The notes under the pieces: generated by a model
Seen by the model: only the letters and a program-made list of their open reading frames with translations
What the model was told of the DNA's origin: nothing
The model's database searches: none
NCBI GenBank assembly: GCA_022792175.1
Contig: JAAWAN010000022.1
Coordinates: 124,001-188,000, forward strand
DNA: 64,000 nucleotides
Direction of reading: 5' to 3'
Source: Provencibacterium sp.
GTDB taxonomy: Bacteria > Bacillota > Clostridia > Oscillospirales > Ruminococcaceae
Shown here: in pieces, positions 50,697-59,459 of the stretch
Position numbering within the stretch: the first letter of the stretch is position 1
How the letters are laid out: each line of letters opens with the position of its first letter
Made by a program: the position numbers and the translations under genes

Positions 50697-51875
50697 CTAT
50701 ATCCGCAGCATCCCTGCGGCATATTCCCTTCCGCAGCGGCCGGGCGGGGAGCAGCAGAGGGCATACTGGTCGCCCGCTGCCGCCTCCAGCCGGGCAAACT
50801 CTTCGCAAACGCCGCCCAGCCTCTCCAGCTTTTTTAAGCTTCCGCCCAGCGGCAGGCGGTGTTCGCCCTCGAGCAGTCTTCGCCCGGCGGCGGTATAGCC
50901 TAAAATGCGCAGGTAGGGCGGCGGAGCGGCCGTCTGCCGGTCCTCTATTCCCAGAAAGGCGGCCAGCGCCAACCGGCGCATTCGGGCGAGGGTATAGCGC
51001 TTTGATTTCATCTGCCGGTAAAGCTCCTGCAGGCTGCGGGCTTCGCGGATGGCGGCATACAGCCGGTGCTCAAGCCCCTCGCTGAGCTCCGGCAGCTGAG
51101 CGAGCTGCTTCTCGGAGAGGCCCCTGAGGCGGCTGAGCACCGCTGTTTCAAAGGCGGGCGGGCGAAGAAGGGGGGCCTTTGGGTAAAGGCCGCCCAACTG
51201 CTCCGGAACATAGGGAAGGGCGCTTTCTATTCCCTCCTTTAAAATCCGGGCGCGCAGCAGGGTGGCGCTTGCAAAACGACCCGCCACCGCCGGGGCATCG
51301 TGCTGCGCGCCCACCCGGCGCACGGCAAACGGCCGGATAGCGCTGCCGCACCCTTCCAGCGATGCCAGGTATTCCAGCGCGAGAGAATTGTTCGGCCCAT
51401 TCACAAGCGCAGCTGTTTCTTCGCCACCCAGCTGCCGCAGCGCACCCATGCGCGCGGCGGCAAAGGGAATGCCGGGATTTTCCCGCAGCTGCCGCTGAAT
51501 CCGTGCGGGCAGCTCCGGGCTGTCGAGCAGCGCCCGGACCTGCAGAAGGCTCTGAAGCGTTTCTGCCTCGCAGCCGAAAGCGAGCGTATCGATTTTTCCC
51601 AGCGCCTCGCAGAGAGAGACTGCCCCGCGCGCAAACCTCTCTGCGCCCGAAACGGCATAGGGCAGCGGCAGCTCAATAACAAGGTCCACCCCGCAGGACA
51701 AAGCAGCCTGCGCGCGCACCCATTTGTCAAAAAGCGCCGGTTCCCCCCGCTGCACATAGCAGCCGCTCATAACGGCAACCACCTGAGCAGCCCCCGCTTT
51801 TTTTAATTCGGCAATCAGGTGGGCATGTCCGTTATGAAGGGGGTTAAACTCCGCGATAACGGCGGCAACCTGCAT
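50697..51875 (-). CDS. tmcAL: tRNA(Met) cytidine acetate ligase
   Basis: This 392-residue protein uses acetate and ATP to make N4-acetylcytidine at the wobble base of elongator tRNA-Met. It has AAVIAEFNPLHNGHAHLI with the nucleotidyl-transferase HxGH motif, VAVMSGCYVQRGEPA, DLVIELPLPYAVSGAE and NGPNNSLALEYL. The ATG at 51875 follows GGAGGAAAA. Its neighbour ackA is commonly linked in Firmicutes. This is a housekeeping enzyme and looks intact. Confidence 0.93.
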   Translation of the reverse strand: MQVAAVIAEFNPLHNGHAHLIAELKKAGAAQVVAVMSGCYVQRGEPALFDKWVRAQAALSCGVDLVIELPLPYAVSGAERFARGAVSLCEALGKIDTLAFGCEAETLQSLLQVRALLDSPELPARIQRQLRENPGIPFAAARMGALRQLGGEETAALVNGPNNSLALEYLASLEGCGSAIRPFAVRRVGAQHDAPAVAGRFASATLLRARILKEGIESALPYVPEQLGGLYPKAPLLRPPAFETAVLSRLRGLSEKQLAQLPELSEGLEHRLYAAIREARSLQELYRQMKSKRYTLARMRRLALAAFLGIEDRQTAAPPPYLRILGYTAAGRRLLEGEHRLPLGGSLKKLERLGGVCEEFARLEAAAGDQYALCCSPPGRCGREYAAGMLRI

Positions 51876-51981
51876 GGACGGTTTTCCTCCTGTCCGGATA
51901 TTTTTCCGAGGATGGCGAATAGGCAAGGCGCTGCGCCCTGCCTATTCGTTTGAAGCTTTATTTTATGAGAGGAGGGGCGGC

Positions 51982-53178
51982 TTATCTGCCGATAATCTCC
52001 ATCGTATCGAGCGCGATGGCCAGCTCCTCGTTGGTCGGGATGACCCAGACCTCAACAGGGGAATCGGCAGCAGAAATTTTGTGGTCGCTGCCGGTATTGT
52101 AGCCGTTTTCCTTTTCATCCAGCCAGAGGCCCATAAAGCGGAGGCCTTCGCAGCAGTCTGTGCGCAGCTCGCCCGAGTTTTCGCCGATGCCGCCGGTGAA
52201 GAGAACGGCATCCACCCCGCCCATGGCGGCGGCATAGGAGCCGATATATTTCTTAATCTGGTAGCGCACCATATCGCAGGCGAGCCGGGCGCGGTGGTGG
52301 CCCTCCTTCGAGGCATTGACCAGGTCGCGCGCATCCGAAGAGAGGCCGGAAACGCCCAGGAAACCGGACTTCTTGTTAAGAATGTTGCTCATCTCATCGG
52401 GCGAGAGGCCTTCCTTGTTGGCAAGATAGGTGAGGACCGAGGGATCGACCGCGCCCGAGCGGGTGCCCATCAAAAGTCCGTCGAGCGGGGTGAAGCCCAT
52501 GGTGGTGTCCACACACTTGCCATCCTGAACGGCGGTAATCGAGGAACCATTGCCCAGGTGGCAGACGATGAGGCGGGTGCCCTCCGGCTTCTTGCCGGTG
52601 ATTTCCAGATAGTGGCCGCTTACATAGCGGTGGCTGGTACCGTGAAAGCCATATTTGCGGATGTGGTATTTCTCATAGTATTCGTAGGGAATGCCGAACA
52701 TATAGGCCTTTTCCGGCATTGTTTGATGAAAGGAGGTATCGAAAACGGCAACCATCGGGGTTTCGGGGCCAAAAACACTGCGGCAGGCGCGCATGGCAGC
52801 AGCCTGCGGCGGGTTGTGCAGCGGGCCGAGCTCGGAGAAGGATTCAATATCGGAAATGACCTGCTCGGTAATGAGGGTGGAAACCTTGTAAACCTCGCTG
52901 CCGTGCAGCACGCGGTGGCCGACCGCCGCTATCTCCTTCACATCGTCAATCACCTTGCCCTCGCCCGAGGTGAGCACCTTGACAACCTCAAGAAACGCCT
53001 CGCGGTGGGTGGGGAACGTTACCTCATATTCCAGCTTTGCGGAATCGGTCTTGTGGGTAATGGCGCCGCCGGCTCCGATGCGCTCGCAGTTGCCCTTTGC
53101 GAGAACATGCTGGTTATTCATATCAATGAGCTGATATTTCAGCGACGAGCTGCCCGCATTGATAACGAGTACCTTCAT
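51982..53178 (-). CDS. ackA: Acetate kinase
   Basis: This 398-residue protein converts acetyl phosphate and ADP to acetate and ATP, the main energy-yielding step of acetogenic fermentation. It has VLVINAGSSSLKYQLID, MVAVFDTSFHQTMP, RKYGFHGTSHRYV, CHLGNGSSITAV and LFTGGIGENSGELR, all family signatures. CGGAGGG precedes the ATG. No pta gene is in the window. The downstream tmcAL gene starts about 110 bp later and may be co-transcribed. Confidence 0.97.
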   Translation of the reverse strand: MKVLVINAGSSSLKYQLIDMNNQHVLAKGNCERIGAGGAITHKTDSAKLEYEVTFPTHREAFLEVVKVLTSGEGKVIDDVKEIAAVGHRVLHGSEVYKVSTLITEQVISDIESFSELGPLHNPPQAAAMRACRSVFGPETPMVAVFDTSFHQTMPEKAYMFGIPYEYYEKYHIRKYGFHGTSHRYVSGHYLEITGKKPEGTRLIVCHLGNGSSITAVQDGKCVDTTMGFTPLDGLLMGTRSGAVDPSVLTYLANKEGLSPDEMSNILNKKSGFLGVSGLSSDARDLVNASKEGHHRARLACDMVRYQIKKYIGSYAAAMGGVDAVLFTGGIGENSGELRTDCCEGLRFMGLWLDEKENGYNTGSDHKISAADSPVEVWVIPTNEELAIALDTMEIIGR

Positions 53179-53301
53179 GAATTTTTCCCTCCGATTTAAT
53201 TTGAACGTTGAATCTATCTCTATCTTATTACATTGATGGGGAAAATTCAAGGGCCGGTGGAAGAATTTGGCCGGAAATATCCGGGGCCGAATACAGAAAA
53301 G

Positions 53302-53344
53302 GCAGGAAATGCCGAAAGCGCTTTTGGCTTTCGGCATTTCCTGC
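53302..53344 (-). terminator. Terminator upstream of ackA
   Basis: An 18-bp perfect stem (53302-53319 with 53327-53344) is followed on the minus strand by CTTTTCTG. It ends the small coiled-coil gene and the kinase/regulator unit above it. Confidence 0.82.
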
Positions 53345-53393
53345 GTTCGCTTATCCCAAAAGGGTGATTGATTTACCGGGAGCTGCCGCACCT

Positions 53394-53681
53394 TTAAGAA
53401 AGGCTCGCCTTTTCCTGATTTTTGGGGGCTGCGGCCTCGGCCTGCTGCCGGCGCTTTTCGCGCAGCTGGAGCTGTTCCAGCTGTTTTTTGAGCCTCTGTA
53501 TCTGTTTTTCCAGATTTTGGGCTTTCTTTTTATCCCCGTTTTCCAGTGCCTTTTGCTTTTCCTCAGTCAGCCTTTGGAGCCTTTGCTCCATTGCCTGAAT
53601 GGAAGCGCTGCTGCCCTGGGGGCTTCCTGCTCCGCCTATGCCGTTCATGGAAAGGCCGGACCCTATTGCAGATATCGGCAT
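53394..53681 (-). CDS. Small coiled-coil protein (FlxA-like)
   Basis: The 95-residue protein has a Gly/Ser-rich start (MPISAIGSGLSMNGIGGAGS) and a long helical stretch with heptad spacing (QAMEQRLQRLTEEKQKAL, NLEKQIQRLKKQLEQLQL). It resembles FlxA-like proteins of unknown role. GGGAGG precedes the ATG at 53681. It lies 79 bp after the sensor kinase gene on the same strand, but a functional link is not evident. Confidence 0.55.
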   Translation of the reverse strand: MPISAIGSGLSMNGIGGAGSPQGSSASIQAMEQRLQRLTEEKQKALENGDKKKAQNLEKQIQRLKKQLEQLQLREKRRQQAEAAAPKNQEKASLS

Positions 53682-53760
53682 ACCGTTCACCTCCCTGCCT
53701 TCATTATAGCAGGCCGCGGCGGCAGAAACAATCAGACCGGCATGAGATGCCGGCAGAATG

Positions 53761-55032
53761 TCATGAAATGGGCAGTAGGATGCACAGCCGGAAGAGCTTA
53801 TCTGAAAGCTTTGCCTCGACATTTCCCCGGTATTTTCCAGCGGCGGCGCGGATGCTGAAAAGCCCGATGCCCTCTGAAAAGCCCTGCAGCCCTGCGGCGC
53901 AGCCGTTTTCGATGCAGAGAAAGAGAAACTGCCCCCGCTGCCCGCCGCTCACCCGGATATACCGATCCTCCTGCTGCGCCTTTCGGCAGGCGGCGAGCGC
54001 ATTATCCAGCGCATTGGCAAGAAGGATGCACCAGTCGGTATCGCAGACCGGGCAGCCCTCCGGGATTTTCAGCCTGCAGCAAACGGAAATCCCCTCTTTT
54101 ACAGCCAGCGAGAGCTTGCCGCGGAGAACCGCATCTGCGGCGGGGTTGCCCGTTTCGCAGAGGCCGGACAGGCGCTCGGCCATCCCCTGCAGCGAGGAGA
54201 GGTAGCGCAGCGCCTCTTCCCTTCCCCTTTCCCTGAGCAGTGCGCGCAGCAGGAGCAGATGGTTGTTGAGATCATGGCGAAAGGCGCGCGCCTGCCCCTC
54301 CCGCAGCTGCATTTCCTTAAGAAGGGCAGACTGCTCCTTTGCCTGTAAAAAAAGGGCCCGGCCCATCTGCTCCGCCTGCAAAAGCTGCCGGAGAGCGGCC
54401 AGCGTACAGACCAGCAGGGCGCAGGCCAGCAGGTGCAGCAAAAGGGGTTGCTGAAAATGGGGGAGCGCTTCCTCGCCGGGGTTCCAGCTTAAAACGACCG
54501 GGTTTTTATAGAGCGCATCAGATACCGCCTGCTCGGCCGCGCCGATAAAAAGCAGAGGGGCAGCAAACAGGCAGAGCCGTTTATCCGGCCGGCGGCGGAG
54601 GCCGGCGGAAAGCCGCCACCCTGAAAGAAGAGCGGCAGAAAGCAGGGCGGAGAGAAGCTGGAGAAAAAGAGCGAAAAGCGGCGGAGCGGGCAGCCACTTC
54701 GCAGGCAGCCGAGAGAGAAGACAGCTGCCCACCGTTCCGGAAAGCCCGTTTGAAAGGCAGAGAACGCCAAAGAGAAGGCAGGCGGAGAAAAAAGCCTCCC
54801 CGCAGCCGCCATTTATCATCCGCGCACAGAGAAACAGCGCCCCGAGCTGCAGAAACAGAGGCGCTGGCAGGGAGGAACAGCTGCAAAACAGCATAAATCC
54901 CGCCCAGAGCGCCGCCATGCCCAGGGCCGGGAAAATGTGCAGCAGTCCTATGCGGGAGCGGCTTTCAAAACAGAGGGCGGCAAAGAGAGGGGCAGCAAGG
55001 CCGCTCCACTCCAAAAGCAGCGCAGTGCTCAC
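53761..55032 (-). CDS. AgrC-like sensor histidine kinase (GHKL type)
   Basis: The 423-residue protein has an N-terminal half with six or so membrane helices. The phosphorylated His lies in RAFRHDLNNHLLLLRALL near residue 253, the N box in LLANALDNALAAC near 342, and the glycine box in FSEGIGLFSIRAAAG near 388. This is the AgrC/CitA-like branch that often senses peptides. The start is GTG at 55032, overlapping the regulator stop by 4 nt. No agrD/agrB genes for a peptide signal are nearby, so the signal is unknown. Confidence 0.88.
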   Translation of the reverse strand: MSTALLLEWSGLAAPLFAALCFESRSRIGLLHIFPALGMAALWAGFMLFCSCSSLPAPLFLQLGALFLCARMINGGCGEAFFSACLLFGVLCLSNGLSGTVGSCLLSRLPAKWLPAPPLFALFLQLLSALLSAALLSGWRLSAGLRRRPDKRLCLFAAPLLFIGAAEQAVSDALYKNPVVLSWNPGEEALPHFQQPLLLHLLACALLVCTLAALRQLLQAEQMGRALFLQAKEQSALLKEMQLREGQARAFRHDLNNHLLLLRALLRERGREEALRYLSSLQGMAERLSGLCETGNPAADAVLRGKLSLAVKEGISVCCRLKIPEGCPVCDTDWCILLANALDNALAACRKAQQEDRYIRVSGGQRGQFLFLCIENGCAAGLQGFSEGIGLFSIRAAAGKYRGNVEAKLSDKLFRLCILLPIS

Positions 55033-55745
55033 CGGCTCACCTCCCCTTTCAAGCGCCGGAGCATCGCCTGCATCAGCTCCTTCTGCCGGAGCCGGGAAAC
55101 GGGGAGGCGTTCGCCCGTTTGCAGCACCGCCTGCCCGCCTGCCACCTCTGAGAGAAAGTCCAGATTAACAAGATAGCTGCGGTGACAGCAGAAAAAGCGC
55201 TCATCCAGCTCCTGCTCAAGCGCTTTCAGCTTCCCGCCATAGCAGATGGTTTCCCCATCCGTGTGCAGATAGAGCTTTCTGCCGACCACCTCGCAGAAGC
55301 GGATGGTATATAGCTTTACCGCCCTGCAGGCAGAGGGGGAAGCAATCAGAAGGCTTTTTTCCGTGCGCTGCTTCACCCTGTCCATCGCCCGATAAAGTGC
55401 CTGCTCCAGCCTTTCTTCCTGCAGCGGCTTGCAGAGATAATCCACCGCCTCCAGCGAAAAAGCATCAAAAGCATATTCCCGAAAGGCAGTAACGAAAATA
55501 ACGGCGCCGGCGGTTCCCCGCCCGCGCAGCTGCTTTGCCAGCGAGAGACCGCTCTGCCCCGGCATTTTAATATCCAAAAGGAGAATGTCAAACGCCTTTT
55601 GGGACTGCAAAAGCGTGTTCGCGCTGGCATAGGACTCCATGCGAAAGGGTTCGCCCAGTCTTTTCAAAATGGTTTCCAGCCTGCAGCAAAGCTCCCTGTT
55701 AAAGTTTTCTTCATCATCGCAGACTGCGAGGGAGAGCACCGGCAT
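55029..55745 (-). CDS. LytTR-family response regulator (AgrA-like)
   Basis: The 238-residue protein has a receiver domain with AVCDDEENF (acidic pocket), phospho-acceptor Asp in DILLLDIKMPGQSG near residue 58 and VIFVTAFREYAFDAF. A LytTR DNA-binding domain follows (FCEVVGRKLYLHTDGE, FCCHRSYLVNLDFLSEV). It forms a two-component system with the overlapping kinase gene. Target promoters are not identifiable here. Confidence 0.92.
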   Translation of the reverse strand: MPVLSLAVCDDEENFNRELCCRLETILKRLGEPFRMESYASANTLLQSQKAFDILLLDIKMPGQSGLSLAKQLRGRGTAGAVIFVTAFREYAFDAFSLEAVDYLCKPLQEERLEQALYRAMDRVKQRTEKSLLIASPSACRAVKLYTIRFCEVVGRKLYLHTDGETICYGGKLKALEQELDERFFCCHRSYLVNLDFLSEVAGGQAVLQTGERLPVSRLRQKELMQAMLRRLKGEVSR

Positions 55746-55792
55746 CCGTCTCCTTTCCTAAATGAAATCAGAGGCCGCATCCGGCCCGCTGC

Positions 55793-55824
55793 CGCTTTGG
55801 CTGCCTGTGCAGGCAGCCAAAGCG
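55793..55824. repeat. 15-bp perfect hairpin
   Basis: CGCTTTGGCTGCCTG and CAGGCAGCCAAAGCG are perfect complements two bases apart, in the gap between the phosphatase gene and the two-component operon. No U-tract follows on either strand. It may be an accessory termination or processing structure. Confidence 0.5.
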
Positions 55825-55871
55825 CGACCCCGCCTGTCAGGCCCCGGCAGAGTGAAAAGCCGGTTTTCAGA

Positions 55872-55915
55872 AAAGCAGGGGGGCAAAACGGTTCCCGCTT
55901 TGCCCCCTGCTTTTT
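55872..55915 (-). terminator. Terminator of the hydrogenase-sensor operon
   Basis: AAAGCAGGGGGGCAAA pairs with TTTGCCCCCTGCTTT (one bulge). The stem begins directly at the stop codon of the SpoIIE-like gene, and the minus-strand 3' end reads GCTTTTCTG. Confidence 0.78.
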
Positions 55916-57094
55916 TCAGAAATACTCGACCGTGACCTTTTTTCCGGTTTTCTCCAGCTCGGCGGTAAGCTCCTTGATGAGGTTGAGCTTTAAGCCGAGA
56001 GAAACCGGCATGCCAGGATTCTGGTGCGCCGGATTGAGGGCCCGGCCGACCAGAAAGCGCACCTCCGTGCACTGCTCAAGCAGCAGCCGCGCCAGAAGGG
56101 TGGCGCCGTCCTTTTTGTTGAGAGTAAAGGTGTCGAGGTTCTGGGGGTCGTTGTTGTTCATCAGCCCCTTGATGATATCGAGCGATTTGCCGATAGTGAG
56201 CACCCCTTCGGTCACGAGATCGATGCCGGGGATAGTAGCCGTCGGCGGGACGGAGGGGTTCTGGTAGTCGATAGAGACGTTTAGCTCCCGCCCGGTTACC
56301 CGGGAAACAATCTGGGAGGTGCTGCCGCCGCAGACCACCTTGAGCCCCTGCGAGTGCATCAGCTTATAGACGACCGTTTCATCCATCTCCTGGTTGACGG
56401 GCGGGCCGACCATCACCGTTGCCGGACGGTTGGGCTTGATGCGCATCGCGCAGACGGTCGAGTCATCCCCCGGCTGGTCCATATAGAGGGTATTGACGGC
56501 CGAGAGCAGCTTGCGCACATAGATAAGCGGGGAGATATCCGGCGTAATATTTTCTTTTAAATACTGAACGATATTGTCATACTGCCAGCCGAGGTCGAGA
56601 AGCCGCCCCACCCCCGCGTGGACGACGCCGTCCGAGAAGGTGACGAGCATATCCCCTTCCCCGGCGGTGAAGCGCGCGACCTCAATGACCTTCCCGCCCA
56701 TCTCCATTTTCTGGCGCGGGATTTCGCAGAGCTTGTTGTCTTTAAACCAGACGAGCGAGGGGTTGTCGAATTCGGCGAGGTAGACTTCGCCATCCAGCCC
56801 GATGCGCACGATGGTGAAGGTGGAGTAAGCGACCCCGCGCTCCGAGCAGACCGGCAGCGTGTCCGCCATCGTCTCCACCACATCCTGCAGCGTGCCGCCC
56901 TCGGAAAACATGGTGGCGATAATCTTGCTGGTCATTGTTGAGAGAATGTTGGCCTTGACACCGCTGCCCAGCCCATCCGCCAGAACGGTCAGCACATAGC
57001 CATCCCCGCGCACAATCTCCACCTTGTCGCCGCACAGCTCCTCGCCGAAGTGGTTGAGGCTTTCCCAGCCAACATCTACAAACAGCTTGTCCAT
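55916..57094 (-). CDS. SpoIIE-type PP2C serine phosphatase of a hydrogenase-linked sensor
   Basis: The 392-residue protein has an N-terminal SpoIIE/PP2C domain with VLADGLGSGVKA and FSDGVVHAG (metal-binding Asp residues) and DQPGDDSTVCAMRI. A C-terminal domain of about 150 residues (VCGGSTSQIVSRVTG, PSVPPTATIPGIDLVTEGVLT) is seen in phosphatases encoded beside sensory [FeFe] hydrogenases. It probably changes the phosphorylation of an unknown partner in response to the upstream sensor. The start is 10 bp after the sensor stop. It is not SpoIIE itself, having no membrane segments. Confidence 0.88.
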   Translation of the reverse strand: MDKLFVDVGWESLNHFGEELCGDKVEIVRGDGYVLTVLADGLGSGVKANILSTMTSKIIATMFSEGGTLQDVVETMADTLPVCSERGVAYSTFTIVRIGLDGEVYLAEFDNPSLVWFKDNKLCEIPRQKMEMGGKVIEVARFTAGEGDMLVTFSDGVVHAGVGRLLDLGWQYDNIVQYLKENITPDISPLIYVRKLLSAVNTLYMDQPGDDSTVCAMRIKPNRPATVMVGPPVNQEMDETVVYKLMHSQGLKVVCGGSTSQIVSRVTGRELNVSIDYQNPSVPPTATIPGIDLVTEGVLTIGKSLDIIKGLMNNNDPQNLDTFTLNKKDGATLLARLLLEQCTEVRFLVGRALNPAHQNPGMPVSLGLKLNLIKELTAELEKTGKKVTVEYF

Positions 57095-57104
57095 CGGGCG
57101 CCTC

Positions 57105-58802
57105 CTATTCCTGCATGCCGGTCAGCGAGCTCTTAAGCCGGTTCAGCGCCACCTTGGTTTCGGCGGTCGTTTCGCCTAAGAGGCTTGCGATCTCCTGGGC
57201 TACGCGCATCTGCTTGTCAATGACCCGCTGGGCTGTTTCGGCCGTGTGTGAGCGAACCTCCTCGAGCTCCTGCTTGCGCGATTCCTCCCCGGTCACATCC
57301 TTGACAAAGGCGAGGAAGGTGCGGTGCTCTTTTATGTAGACGATCGATTTTTCCACCGTGCGCCCGATTTCTTCCAGCCGCACCTTCTTTTCAACGATCG
57401 TGGCGTTGTCGCGGGCCTCGTCAAAGCCGGTCTCCCCGTAGAAGGCGGGCAGCGGCATGCCGATTGACTCATCGCGCTTTACACCATAAATCTCTTCGGC
57501 GCGCGGGTTGAGGTCGATGACGTTAAAGTCCTCGTCAAAGGCGAGAATGGCGTTGGGCGAGTGCTCTAAAACGGTGGAGGAGATATTCTCCGCCCGCGCC
57601 ATAAGGTAGGGCATGCACATGCTGATATCCGCCTTGCCGCGCAGAACGGCGATCGCCTTGTCGCGGCAGGTCGGATAGCCGCAGGAGGAGCAGTTGAGCT
57701 CATCCTCCGGGGTAAACTTGCCGATTTTCTGCAGAACGCGGCGGATATCCTCCTCGGAGGGCTCGGCATAGTCGGGCATCCGCTTCTGGAAAACGCGCGG
57801 ATGGGAGCATTTGCGCCCGGCGCTCTCAGCGGGCGTTTCGTCAGCAGAAATCGGGCTGCCGCTCAGGTACATCTCGCCCAAAGCGCCCGAGAGGCCGTTC
57901 ATGCGCATAATCGGGCCGCCCATGCAGCCGCCTGAGCAGAGGTTCGCTTCAATAAACAGGCCGGAGGGCTCCTCCTTTTTCAGCGAATCGAACAGCGCCA
58001 TGCAGCCGTCCATCCCGTCTACGGCGATGGGGGTATACCCCGCCGTATCCTCAGGAGCGAGGGTTTTCAGAATGCCGGTCGGTTCCGGGTAGAGCCGGGC
58101 GACAGGCTCGAGAACGCCGCGGGCGGCGTCATCCTCCTCCTCTACGCGGATTCCCTTTTTCTCCATCCAGCGGCTGACCGAGTCGAAGGTCAGCGCGAAG
58201 TTGACCATACCGCCTGCGAGCGGGTCGGAGGCCTCCTCCATCTTCGAGAGGCAGGGGCCGGCGAAGACCACCTTGATATCCCCATAGCTCTCGCGCATCA
58301 GTTTGGCGTGCGCCATCATCGGCGAGGCGACGGGGGCGAGCATTTTAATCAGCTCGGGGTAGTGCCGCTCCACCATCATAACGACCGAGGGGCAGGCAGT
58401 GGCGATGATGTTGTTCATCCGCTTATGGCGCATGAGCGAGGCATATTCACGGGAAACGGCGGCCGCGCCGATGGCCGTTTCCTCAACGCCGGCAAAGCCG
58501 AGCGCCTTAAAGGCGCGGCTGATGGCGGCAAAGCTGTGCCCGCGCCACCAGGCCACCCAGGAGGGGGCCAGCGAGAGATAGACCGGCTTGCCGGAAGAAA
58601 TCAGCTCCTGCACCTCGGCGAAGTCATCGCGCAGAATGCGCGCATTCTGCGGGCAGCAGCGCACACAGCGTCCGCACAGGACGCATTCCTCCTCGATGAC
58701 CTGCGCTATGTTGTCCCGAAACTCGATTGCTTTTAACGGGCACTCGCGGATACATTTATAGCAGCTCTGGCAGCTGCGGGTGTTGAGCTTGATAATGCTC
58801 AC
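57105..58802 (-). CDS. Sensory [FeFe]-hydrogenase-like protein with PAS domain (HydS type)
   Basis: The 565-residue protein has an N-terminal two-[4Fe-4S] ferredoxin (CQSCYKCIRECP, CVLCGRCVRCCP) and then a hydrogenase H-domain: ATACPSVV (L1), GPCLSKMEEA (L2) and NLCSGGCMGGP (L3). The four cluster-ligating Cys are kept, but the proton-transfer Cys of TSCCP is Ala, as in sensory groups. An extra Fe-S motif (CSSCGYPTCRDKA...CMP) near residue 375, a PAS domain (ILAFDEDFNVIDLNPRAEEIYG) and a helical tail follow. It probably senses H2 or redox state and signals to the downstream phosphatase. The start overlaps the ferredoxin gene by 4 nt. Confidence 0.9.
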   Translation of the reverse strand: MSIIKLNTRSCQSCYKCIRECPLKAIEFRDNIAQVIEEECVLCGRCVRCCPQNARILRDDFAEVQELISSGKPVYLSLAPSWVAWWRGHSFAAISRAFKALGFAGVEETAIGAAAVSREYASLMRHKRMNNIIATACPSVVMMVERHYPELIKMLAPVASPMMAHAKLMRESYGDIKVVFAGPCLSKMEEASDPLAGGMVNFALTFDSVSRWMEKKGIRVEEEDDAARGVLEPVARLYPEPTGILKTLAPEDTAGYTPIAVDGMDGCMALFDSLKKEEPSGLFIEANLCSGGCMGGPIMRMNGLSGALGEMYLSGSPISADETPAESAGRKCSHPRVFQKRMPDYAEPSEEDIRRVLQKIGKFTPEDELNCSSCGYPTCRDKAIAVLRGKADISMCMPYLMARAENISSTVLEHSPNAILAFDEDFNVIDLNPRAEEIYGVKRDESIGMPLPAFYGETGFDEARDNATIVEKKVRLEEIGRTVEKSIVYIKEHRTFLAFVKDVTGEESRKQELEEVRSHTAETAQRVIDKQMRVAQEIASLLGETTAETKVALNRLKSSLTGMQE

Positions 58803-59083
58803 AGCGCCTCTCCTCCTTCCATGCCGGCTTTCGCCTTCGGATAAATGCTCTCATAAAAGACCTGCTCAGCGTTCTGGAAGCCGACATTCTGTACCGGCTC
58901 TTCATCCACCAGAACTGAAATCCCCTGCAGGCAGCGGCCCATGCAGAAGGATGCCTTGATAACCACTTCATCTTTAAGATTGTTGTGCGCAATCAGATCC
59001 TGGAAGGTTTTAATCACCTGGTAGGAGCCCTTCATGTGGCAGGAGCTGCCAACGCATACCTTTACTTCAACCACGGCGGTCAA
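58799..59083 (-). CDS. Thioredoxin-fold [2Fe-2S] ferredoxin
   Basis: The 94-residue protein has the NuoE/TRX-ferredoxin pattern: VKVCVGSSCHMKGS with two Cys and FCMGRCLQGISVLVD with two more, the four [2Fe-2S] ligands. It is the first gene of the operon and would pass electrons to or from the hydrogenase-like sensor. The ATG at 59083 is preceded by AAAGGAATG. Confidence 0.9.
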   Translation of the reverse strand: MTAVVEVKVCVGSSCHMKGSYQVIKTFQDLIAHNNLKDEVVIKASFCMGRCLQGISVLVDEEPVQNVGFQNAEQVFYESIYPKAKAGMEGGEAL

Positions 59084-59459
59084 TCATTCCTTTCTTCAGA
59101 GGCCCGGCCGTTTTGCCTGCGGCCGGTTTCCGCTCTTTTTCGCCGGCTGAAAGCAGCCTGCAAATCTGTCTTTTATTTTACACGAATCGACAGGGGAATG
59201 CAATCGCTTTTCCCCGGAATGCGGCCGGTTTCCTCCTTCCAAACATGGAAAATATATGTGCGGCGGGGCCGTTTCATCCCTAAAAAGCAGACCCTTCTGC
59301 AAGCCGGAATAAGAAATTTGCAACGCGCTCCAATCGCGTCGGCTTCGCCTGGCTCCGGCCGCTTTCCCGCGAAGCGGCTCTAAAGGCCCGCCGGGCTTTC
59401 TCACTGCCGTTTCACTCGAGAAGCGTTCCTCCGGCGGTACACGCCCGCCTCTGCTGTCT
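59084..59459. other. Gene-free region upstream of the sensor operon
   Basis: These 376 bp contain no supported gene. Leftward frames here have no ribosome site and overlap the end of the radical SAM gene. The stretch has several GC-rich inverted repeats (for example GCCC-GGC-GGGC at about 59388-59400 and a GCCGCTT/AAGCGGC pair near 59360-59380). An A/T-rich patch near 59165-59180 could hold the sensor operon promoter, but no hexamers stand out. It may include a terminator for the radical SAM gene. Confidence 0.4.

Noticed and set aside
59270-59400. GC-rich palindromes as an insertion-sequence end or REP element
   Set aside because: No transposase fragment or target duplication is visible, and I found no second copy in the window; a genome-wide repeat search would be needed.
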